Origin: Shinisaurus crocodilurus
Lineage: Eukaryota; Chordata; Lepidosauria; Squamata; Shinisauridae
Reading direction: 5' to 3'
DNA: 64,000 nt
NCBI GenBank assembly: GCA_021292165.1
Contig: CM037879.1
Location: forward strand, 249,035,438 to 249,099,437
The position numbers and the translations under genes were made by a program. Below the pieces are notes generated by a model that made no database searches, had not been told where the DNA came from, and saw only the letters and a list, made by a program, of their open reading frames with translations. Shown in pieces: positions 22,954 to 34,229 of this stretch; the stretch's first letter is position 1; every line of letters starts with the position of its first letter.

Positions 22954-25900
22954 CAGGAACCCTCAAAGGCTCTTTCCTTCACATTTATATTTATACCCCA
23001 CCTTTTTTCCTGCAAGGAACCCAAGGCGGCTTACATAATCCTCCTCCTCCTCTCCATTTTATCCTCACAACAACCCTGTGAGGTAGGTTAGGCTGAGAGT
23101 CAGTGACTGGCCCAAAGTCACCCAGTGAGTTTCATGGCCGAGCGGGGACTAGAACCTGGATCTCCCGAGTCCTAGTCCAACGCTCTCACCACTACGCCAC
23201 GCACACTGGCTCTCAGACCAGAGAGCCAATTTCAGACTAGAGAGCCAATTCCAGCCCTTTGGGGTTCCCGAGAAGGCCATGCCCCTTCCCTGGCCCCACC
23301 CCTTTCCCCCAAACAGCCGAATTAACCTGTAAATGGCCAGCACAGTACTAGTACAGCCCTAGTGCAGTCTTCCAGAACCTGGTGCCCTCCAGATGTATGT
23401 ATGACCAGTGGTCAGGAGTGCTGGGAGTTGTAGTCCAAAAGTTCTGGAGGGTACCAGGATGGGGAAGGCTGCACTAGTATGAACAGATTTTTGTGTGTGG
23501 AAGGATTAGATTTGCCATGGATGGAGGATAAATGGCTACTCGCTAGATGTGTGGCTTCCATATTGATAGACAATAAACCTTTTAAGTATCAGATGTTGTG
23601 GAGAAGTGAGAAGGCATGGATATTATTACCATCTTGCCCTGCTTTGTGGGCTTCACGGGGCATCTGTTAGCTGCCGTCAGAGACTGAATGATAAACTAGG
23701 CAGACTGCTGACTGATCGGGCACTTTTATGTCCTTGTACGTCTTTCCCCCTTTTGTTTTTGCACAAAATAAAAGTGCCTCTTTCTCCACATCCCCTCCAG
23801 ATCCTAATAGAGCAGTGGGGAAAATATCGTCCCAGTCGAGCACATATGAAGAAAAGGGGGCATCAAGGAAAGCCATAGACGGGTCCCTGGCAAGCAGTTA
23901 CGCTAAAGGAGGCTGCACTCTGACGAAGAAGGATTTTGAGCCCTGGTGGATGGTAGATTTGATTTCAGAATTTCAGGTATCTGCTGTGGTGGTCACCAAC
24001 AGAGGAGACTGCTGCGAATCACGGATAAAAGGAGCTGAGATTCTGATTGGAGATTTGCCACAGAGGGGAGGCACAATGAATCCCAGGTATTTGCCTGCTG
24101 TCTCCTGCTAACTTATAAACTGTAATGGAAGACAAATAATGGCCGTATGCAGCCTGAACCTACTATGCATGTTTACTTGGAAGTAAGTCCTCCCAAATTC
24201 AGTGGGACCTGCTCCCAAGCCTTAGATTCATCCTAAAAACTTTTACTCATAAGTAAATCCCATCAATTTCAGTGAAACCTGGTTTCAGATAGGCCTGCTG
24301 ATTGCTGAAGGCCCACAGATTGAGACCACAGTAAGAATCATTGCTCAAGCAGCTCCCAGTTTCTCTCTAATGGACAATCAGTTTGGCCCAACCCTGCAGA
24401 ACTCTGGTATTTTTCATTCTGTGTGAGCTCTGCCTATGAGTTCGTTTTAAGGTCTTGCAAGATGACCATGGTTCACAGGGCCGGTGCAAGGCAGTTTGGT
24501 GCAGTTTGGTGCCCTAGCTAGGCAAGATCAGATATTTAGCGCCCCCCCCTCCCACTTGAGCCCTCCCTCCCTATTTCTGGCACCCCCTTTAGCCCTGCGC
24601 CCTACGCAGCTGCCTAGTTGGCCTAATGGTAGCACCGGCCCTGATGATTCAATGAAACTGGATCAAATGTTTTAGCATCCTAAAACAGCCCTATGTGGTA
24701 TACAAGCGGGGCCTGCAACAAAATGGCTTATTTTCCCTGTGTGATCCTGCAAACCCTGCCCTCAGGGTCCCTGTCAACTCTGTAATTCTTGACTCTAAGA
24801 TTTCTGTAAGTTGAAATCTTCAAGTAGCTACCAGTGCGGGTGCCTCAAGACCTGACAAAGGGCAGTGGATAGCCGGCAACATTCTGGTTATGGGTTTCAT
24901 TGGTATTCTACAATGTAAAACTTGGTATTGTACAAATTTTGTGTGTCTATTGTCTGTTGACTTACTGTTTATGCTGGTCTTGGACCGTAATAAAGATTTG
25001 ATTGATATGGGTTTCATTGGGAGCTAGGATGGCCCAAGAAGGTCAGGCGTGCAGAACCTCTTTCAGCCCAAGGGCCAAATTCCATTCCAGAGAAGAATTC
25101 ATGGGCCGTATTCCAGTGGCAGGTGAGGCAAAAGGGCAGTGACAAAATACCAGCATATTTTAGCATAAAGCTCTCATTGCCAGTAACTAAGCCTTAAAAG
25201 AGGCAGTTTAACCTTTTATATAGTGGGGGAAACAAACTGCACAAAAGCCAGGAAATCACCCAATGATTGGTGTTTGGGGGAAAGGGGTGGGGCCAGGGAA
25301 GGGGCATGGCCTTCTTGGGAACCCCAAAGGGCTGGAATTGGCTCTCTAGTCTGAAATTGGCTCTCTGGTCTGAGAGCCAGTGTGCGTGGCGTAGTGGTGA
25401 GAGAGTTGGACTAGGACTCGGGAGATCCAGGTTCTAGTCCCCGCTCGGCCATGAAACTCACTGGGTGACTTTGGGCCAGTCACTGACTCTCAGCCTAACC
25501 TACCTCACAGGGTTGTTGTGAGGATAAAATGGAGAGGAGGAGGAGGATTATGTAAGCCGCCTTGGGTTCCTTGCAGGAAAAAAGGTGGGGTATAAATATA
25601 AATGTGAGGGAAAGAGCCTTTGAGGGTTCCTGCACACACACACACACACACGCACACGCCTCCTCATATGTAAACCAAGTAAGGCCAGTTGGGGGGCTGG
25701 GAGGAGGCGAAATGTGCATAAAGTATCGGATGGGACATGGCGCCTGTCTACGGCTTTTCAGATGCAAATGTCATAAGTCATGAGTCTCCCTCCCCTGCCT
25801 GGCCAGGTGAAGTGCATCATTATTGGCTAAAAGGCAGCAGAGCTACAGAGAGGAGGGGAGGGGGGGAAAGGTATATTTCCCAACATGTGGGGTTTGGTCT

Positions 25901-28900
25901 TTGTTCGTCGCGTGGTTGCTGGCTGTGGAGCAATGGCAGCAAGCCAGGCAGAGGTCCAAGCCTTCGGGGGGGGCCTCAGGATACGACCCCAGGTAGCTCC
26001 TGGTGAAATTAGCTGAATGAGGGCTCTGGTAAAGACAGGCCTTGTGGAGGGCTACCCATCTCGGACCTTCGGGTAGGTGAAGTAGTCCTCCCTGGCAGCA
26101 AGGCTGTGCTGGATCTAACCCTGGAAGAGAACTGACCCCCAGGTAACAGAGTTGTGTGCCTGGGAGATATTAAGGAATCAGGTTTTGTTATTTTGCAGCT
26201 TTACTTTGTACCAAAGTGTCTCTCTATTTTGTGCTTCTCTCATTTCCCACCTTTTGTTGTAAAATGCTACCAGAATAAACCTTTCTTGGTTTTACCCCAC
26301 ATGGTGTTTGTGGATTGCTCTGCTTGGTTCAGTAACTAAATCCAGGTTATAGACAAAGGCAAGTCCCTGAACAGAGATTCAAGTAGGATTGCAGCAGACA
26401 GCTGAGGCTGGCAATCTGGTACCTTGAGATCTCTGGGGGTCTTGGGTCCTTTGGGTAGGAAAGGGTGGGGGTGTGGCGGGTCAGCCAGCCCCCCCTTCCT
26501 CCACAATAAATAAATAAATAAATAAATAAGTTCTGCACCCCTGGCATAGATGATGGGCAGAGATGGCTCATCTTTCCCCACGCCACTCTGACAAGGGGAA
26601 GGCACGAATAAGGTCTGTGTGTATAGTCGATCTGTGCTGGAACTGGTTCTGAAAAGCAGGCAGAGTTGACTTTGCTCTCTGCAGGAAATGCTATGGCCCT
26701 ATAGGTTCCCCTTGATATATGTGGAGCAAGAATCTGTTGGTGTGTTAGTTCTGTGAACCCCCATCTTATGCTCAGCCCGTTTATATGTGTGGGTAAATCT
26801 TACATCACCAAAACGTCACAAGCCTCCTCCTGAGACCTTCGAAGGCCTTCCCCAACCTGGTGCCCGCCATATCTTTTGCAAATCTACAGCTGCCATCAGC
26901 CCCACCCAGCATGCATAAAGGTCAGGGATGATGGGAGCTGTAGTCCAAAAAGTCTATAGGGCACCAGATTGGCAGTTCTAAGAAAACCTGACTCTGGGTA
27001 ATTGCTGAACACCCTGAAATTTCTCACCACTCAGAAGGCGGGGTGCACACGCGCGCATAGCAATATTCCCAAACTCTATTCTGGAGGACCCCGGTGTTCC
27101 ATGGGAGCTTCTCAGCAGTTCCTCAGTGAGAAGATGAGTAAGGATTGACAAATGTCCCTGAAAGCAAGTTCCTCACCACCCTTCCCGCACAAAATGCAGC
27201 TACACGGGAGAGTGGGGTGGGGTGGGGTGGTTTCTAGGGTGCAGCTTCAGTTCATGTGGGTGAAGTCCGACAGCCCTAGCCTGCGCACTGCATGAACAAA
27301 GTGGGTTCTCTCTCTAGAGCAGTGTTCTCCAACCTTGGGTCCCCAGATGTTTTTGGCCTACAACTCCCAGCATGCCCCAGCCAGCGTAGCTTAGTTGTAG
27401 GCCAAAAACATCTGGGGACCCAAGGTTGGAGAACACTGCTCTAGAACTGAAGTGGGGCCTGCTGCAACAGAATGGTGCCCTGTGGAGCATTCCTGTTCAG
27501 GGTTCCAGTCAGGCCTGGCCTTTTTCTGGACACTCCATCCCGCCCAGTTTTCCTTTCCCACCACCACCCAAAAGTCAACATTCCTCATTGGGCTGGTGTG
27601 TGTGTGTGGGGTGGGGGTGGGGGTGGGGGTGGGCGGGGAGGTTCCCCATTAGGCTTCCCCCCCCCTAAACATTTTTTGTACTTCTGCAAACCTTGGTGTT
27701 CCCCTGAGCGTGCTGTTACCTCCCTCTTGTGCAGGGTAGTGCTGTTTTGGCTACATACGGATCAGCACTCGGAAAATGGCAATCGCAATTGGTATATTTT
27801 ATTATTTATTATTACATTTATATCCTGCTTTTTTCCTGCAAGGAACCCAAGGCGGCTTACATGGTCGTCGTCATCCTCCTCTTCCTCCTCTCCATTTTAT
27901 CCTTACAACACCCCTATGAGGTAGGTTAGGCTGAGAGTGAGTCATCCAGTGAGCTTCATGGCTGAGTGGGGACTAGAACCCGGATCTCTGGAGTTCCAGT
28001 CCAATACTTTAACCACTACACCACACTGGCTCTCCTCTGTATGAAGCTTTGGAATCATCTGTGCAGCGCTGAGGTCCGTGGCAAAAGAGTCAGTGTACAA
28101 AATATTCCCTATCTTGCTCTGTCCCCTTGTGAAATCGTTGGGTCCTTGTGGCATATGTGAGCTTTTACACACACCTCTGTGGGTCCTACTATCCGTGCTG
28201 CGCTCTGCTAATACGCAGCCGAGTAACAATCCAGTTCCTTGTTGGCAGGTGTGCTACAATCAACAGCATGGGACTTGGGGAAACCATGTCCTTCAACTGT
28301 GCAGGGATGCAAGGGCAGTACGTGACCATCACAGTCCCTGGGAGAAATGAGTTCCTCTCGCTCTGTGAGGTGCAGGTGCTTGCACACCCGTGGCTTCACA
28401 TAGGTGAGTAGATGGCCTGCCTCCCAGATCATGTGGCATTTATGTGCACAGCAAGGGAACATGTTGTTCATGCTTTGTGGGCGAACCAAATCACTGAATG
28501 TTGTCAGAAAATCCCCTATTATCACTAGCCAAGGTGAATATGGGCCATCCTGCTCTTTCCCAGAGCTCTCCAAAGAATAGATGGTGTGTGATATAAATAA
28601 TGTGCTGCGTATTGCAGCAGTTCGATCAGAGGCGGAGGAGGGTGCTTGCTTTATCCTGGATATTTATTTATTAATTATATTTATATCCCACCTTTTCCCT
28701 ACAAGGAACCCAAGGTGGCTTATGTAATCCGCCTCCTCTCCGTTTTATCCTCACAACAACCCTGTGAGGTAGGTTAGGCTGAGAGTCAGTGACTGACCCA
28801 AAGTCACCCAGTGAACTTCATGGCCGAGTGGGGACTAGAACCCAGAGATCCTGAGTCCCAGTCCAGTGTTCTAACCACTACGCCACATTGGCTGTCAGTA

Positions 28901-30144
28901 TATCCAGTACTGGATATACTGGTATATTATATCTAATGCCACCTTCCCCAACCTGGTACCCTCCGGATGTTTTGGATTTCAACTCCCAGCAGCCCCAGCC
29001 AGCATGGCCAATGGTCAGGAATGCTGGGAATTGTAGCCCAAAACACAGGGATGTTGAAGAGTCCTTGGTTTCGAGTTACGAGTTGAGTCACGAGTCTTTG
29101 GACCTGAGTCTCGAGTCCGAGTCCGAGTCCTTGGTCCAAAATGGTGACTCACGAGTCACGAGTCACTCCCAAAGCTGACTCCACGAGTCCCTATTAAAAT
29201 CAATGGGGTTTTTCCCAACAAAATAAGGCTATTTCAGATGTGTAGCTTAAATAAATTCTAGGCACAAGTGTGCCTTTTTATTTCAAAACTCTGCAACTGA
29301 TTTTGACAAGAACAGACCAGGCAGACAAACCCAAAATAACCAGGCAGGCAGAGGAGGCAGGGAACCTCAAAGCAGGCAGGCAGAGGCGTTTGTCTTGGAC
29401 AATTCAAACTGTGGAACTGGTTAAGAAGAGACCAGGCAGGCAGAGGAGGCTGGGAACCCCAAACAGGCAGGCAGAGGCAGCCAAACGCAAAATGTCTGAA
29501 AGGTTGCATTTTAGGAAAATGATTTTAAAAAAGAAACTTCGATTGTTACTGCAACTAGGTCCAGACATCACCTGCAGGTGGCATCAAGCAGGGATGTTGA
29601 TGAGTACTTGGTCTCGAGTCCCGAGTCGAGTCTCGAGTCCCATTAAAAATATTGGGACTCGAGTCCGACTCGAGTCAGAGGGGGGACTCAGTCCGACTCA
29701 CGAGTCAAGTCCTGGAGTCCGAGTCCCCATCCCTGCCAAAACATCTGGAGGGCACCAGCTTGGCACCAGCTTGGGAAAGGCTGGTCTAGTATAATGAAAG
29801 GATAGCTGAAGCTATAAACGTCCCTGGCATTGCTGGTTGCTTCTTTTTGTCTGGTGTTGATCAGTGGCAACACGAACACTCTGAGCTTTTGCTCTGCCCA
29901 TTTCTCTTGGTGGAAAAGGAGGCCAAGGCTGAACAGAGTATCGTTTTTCAGCAAGCCGAGGCTGTATTATGCTCAATGTTGGGTGTGTGTGTGTCTGTCT
30001 TGGCATGGTCTCTGGTCAAGCTGATTTTGCATGTTTTGAAAATGCTTCAAGCTGTATCTTGGAAAAGTCAGAACTAGCCTCCAGGCGTCCAATTGGAGCT
30101 GCCGTCAGATACATATAGATAGATAGATAGATAGATAGATAGAT

Positions 30145-30185
<41 letters not shown>

Positions 30186-33100
30186 ATTGTATGGCTGTGC
30201 CCATCAGATCATCAATGATTTCATGTAGCACAATCTCTCTCCCCATCCTCCAATATCTGCAGTAAACGTTAAACTTTCCTAACCGGGGGTGGGGTGGGGG
30301 GAGAAGTATGCTAGTGCTTCATAACCAGAAATTCATATAAGTGTTCATGTAGCCCTTTAAACTACAGAGCAAAAGAATCCAAGATTAGCTATGCCGCTGG
30401 CCAATTTCAAGAGCATTTCCCTCATTTTGAACATGTCTCTGTTGGTCCAGCGGCGCTCCCTTTGGCATGCAATTTGCTATCCCAGAAGCTGCATGTGGTC
30501 AGTTTCAGTTGGTGAAGTGGCTGCAAGAAGGAATTAGGAAAGCAGAACCAATAGGCTTTTCCTCAGCACACAGAGCCAGGGCCTCCCCTCTCAGAGTAAC
30601 ACTTACGGGGCAAGTCGCTCATCTTGCTCCACAGAAATTATTGTCTGTACGCAGCTTCAGCGGACTAATCTCTGTGGGAAATTAGGGGGAGAGCCTCCCA
30701 TGCCCTGTGGCTGTGAGTCAAAAGGTTTGAATTTCCTACTTTTGTGGATTCCACATGGGCAGGGGTGCATTGTGCTAAAATGAAGGCAGCGGAGAGATGG
30801 ATTTGGGAAGAGAATTATACTGTTCCCATCCATTTCTTGGGCAAGAGGAAGATAATTTAAGATTTTTAATATTCTGCTTCCCCCCACCCCACCCCAGCAA
30901 AGCAGCAAGCAATATGCAGCGAGCTTGCATAGCAGGCTGGGGCATGCTGGGAGTTGTAGGCCTTATATATTTATTTACAGCATTTTTACCCCAGTCTTCA
31001 GCCAAAAAAAGGCTCCCAGAGTGGCTTATAAAGATTATTATTAGACAGTCCCTGCCCTCAGGCTTGCACACTAAAAGACATGACACAAATGGAAAAGGGA
31101 TTGGAAGGGAGGGAGCAAAACTCAGGCACCAGTTCTTAGTTACAAGATTCTTATAGATATTCCCCCCCCCTAAACATGCATAGGATTGCACCCTAAGGCA
31201 GTGAGAGTTTTGGAAGCCACATATGTCCCACCAAATGAGGAACGGAGACCATTTGACAATAGCAGTTCAGATGAAATTTCCTTCATTCCTGTAGCTGAAC
31301 TCTATTCCTGGTTGTCAGGCATATAAGTTCTTGGAATTGTTGTAGATCACAAACTGATTATGAGCCAGCAATGCGATGTGGCTGCAAAGAAGGCAAATGC
31401 TATTTTGGGCTGCGTTAATAGAAGTACTGTATAGCTTGCAAATCGTGTGAAGTGATATAATTCCCTTTTACTCAGCACTGGTTAGGCCTCATCTTGAGTA
31501 TTGCATCCAGCTCTGGACACCACACTTTAAGAAGGACATAGACAAACTGGAGAGGGTTCAGAGGAGGGCAACAAAGATGATTAAGGGACTGGAGACTGAA
31601 AGAACTGGGCATGTTAGCCTTCAGAAGAGGAGACTGAGGGGAGATATGATAGCACTCTTCCAGTACTTGAAGGGTTGTCACAGGGCCAGGATCTCTTCTC
31701 AATCATCCGTTTCCAGGACACGGAATAATGGGCTCAAGTTACAGGAACCCAGATTCCACCTAAGCATCAGGAAAAAATTTCCTGACTGTCAGAGCAATAA
31801 GACAATGGAACCAACTACCTAGGGAGGTGGTGGGCTCTCCCACTCTGGACTGGAGGCATTCAAGGTACGTTCGTACAGCTGGACAGCCATCTGTCAGGGA
31901 TGCTTTGACCTGGATTCCTGCATTGAGCAGGGGGTTGGACTCGATGGCCTTATAGGCCCCTTCCAACTCTACTTTTCTATGATTCTATGATTCTGAGTGC
32001 ATCAAATATATTTCAGAATCTTCCTAAAACTAGTTCAAAAATGTTTTCTTACTCATCTGTCATGTAATGCTGCCATCTTGTGGTTCCCCCTTGTTATGCT
32101 CTTGTGCTCTCTCTAAAATAATTCTGCAGCACCTACAAGGGCTTATCCAGATAGCACAAGGGGTGTGTGTGATTGTGGAAGTGACAGCCAATACTACTGT
32201 TTGACCCTTCTTTTTAATACAAAAAACACCCCCAGGGCAAATGTGCACTTTAATCTGATGAACAGCTAAGGGCGCAATCCTATGTTTAGACAGAAAAAGG
32301 CCTACAGCTCTCAGCATGCTGGAAGTTGTAGGCCTTTCTTCTGTCTAAACTTGCATAGGATTGCATCTTAAATCAAATAAACATTTTCTGAGAGAGAGGA
32401 TCCACACAATTTTGGGGCATTTGATATTAATTTAGAACTGCTCATCTGCACTCTACAGGTTGTGGGGTGTTAGCTTAGTCGTATTTAGGGCACAATCCTA
32501 TGCATGTTTAGACAACAAAGAGTCCTGCTCTTCAGACACCCTAAAATTAGTATGTTAATAATTTCAGTGCCTTCATTCCCCCCTCCATAAAATCTAAATA
32601 AGGGGTGCAGAACCTCAGATCCAGGGCCCAAATCCAGCCCTCTGGGGGTCCCGAAAAGGCCCCTTCCCATAACCACTGATGATTTGGTGGTTTAATGACT
32701 TTTGTGCAGGTATTTCCCCATTCTAAAAGGTTACAATGCCTCTCTTAAGGCTTAGTTACTGGCAGTAAGAGCTTTAGGTCAAAATATGCTGGTATTTTTG
32801 TGTGTTTTTTGGCCCTGCCCCTTTTTGTCTGTGGCCTTGCCCACTCCAGGAATGGCCCCGCCCCCAGAGCTTCTCTGAAATGGAATTTGCCCTTGGCAGA
32901 AAGAGGCTCTGCAATCCTGATCTAAATAATGAAAGAGCTGTGTGTATATACCATTGAGTTGTCAAGTCTTGCAAATATTTACAACCATTCCAATAGAAAT
33001 GCTTTCCAAGCAAAGCTTTGACTTTGTTTGAATATAATATTTAAACCGCACTAGCTGTGCATTAGTGATAACTGCCAACCCCACCCCCAATATTTTAGTT

Positions 33101-34195
33101 CAACTGTTTTTGGCTACTGGGGGAAAAATGAGATATTGGCATATGTATAAAACTTTTATTGACTATGGCCTGTTTTGTACGTAACAACAACCAAGAGTAT
33201 GGTACAGTAAGGTTGAATTATGAGCTGTTGTTGAATCGTGGGTTGTTGTTACATGTGAGCCCTGCACTATGGTTTAACTATGGGTGGTTAGCCACAAACA
33301 GCCCAGAGTTCACAACCTAACAATAAACCATGGGTTCGCTCTTCGCTGCCTGAGTTGTTCATGGTTAACAAGCCACAGTTAAACCACAATGCAGGGTTCA
33401 GACATCAGGACAACCCACGATTCACCGACAACCCATATTCAACCCATACACTGGGTTGTTGTTACCTGCAAACCAGGTCTCTCTATCAAATAAACATGCA
33501 AAATCAGATCTCAGTCCATTTAGGGCAGTGAAAGATTTTCCTGAAAATGTTCCAGTTCAACATTTTCTGGAATACCCATATATCACTGCCCACTGTGACA
33601 ACATTGCAGACTCCAAATGAATTGAATGTGCGGATCAAGTGGTGTTGGCCATTGCTACATGGCTGTGTCTTTGCAGCTCGATGCCTGTGGAAGGAACATT
33701 GGCATTAGAAGATAAAGAGAACAGGATGTTTCCGACCATCGCCTTTGACTGTGCACAAAGAAGCACTGTTAGGAGAAAGTAGTATCTCTTCCTGAGCCTC
33801 CCTTCTTCCCAAAGCAGACTGGGGTGTTGGAGAACCATCAGCCTTACAAAGTGGGGTGGCTCAGTCTCTCAGTCTCAGACGTTCAAGCCACCCATTTCGT
33901 GGCTGGTGGGAGAGGAGGGCGTCTTCTGCCTCCATGTTCACTCTCTCCCAGGAACTGCACCCCCCTTCCTCCGGGTGTCCTACAACCCACAGTTTGGATC
34001 TATATGGGTGATATGAATCTTTCATTCATCAATGTTAGAAACTCAGACATTTCATTTCTTGCAGTTCATGATGGAGGCCGGAGTCCTGTCAGAGATAGTG
34101 AAACCGATTTAGGTATGTGCTTATTTGTGCATTGTATTGGTTTGTGTTTATTTTTAATCTCCTCTGCAAAGAGGACCCCTTCATATTTTTGGTGT

Positions 34196-34229
<34 letters not shown>

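Noticed and set aside
29270..29794. 174-codon open frame in the GAGTC element
   Set aside because: It is translation of CAGGCAGGCAGAGG repeats with no transposase motif (no DDE, BED or hAT dimerisation region).
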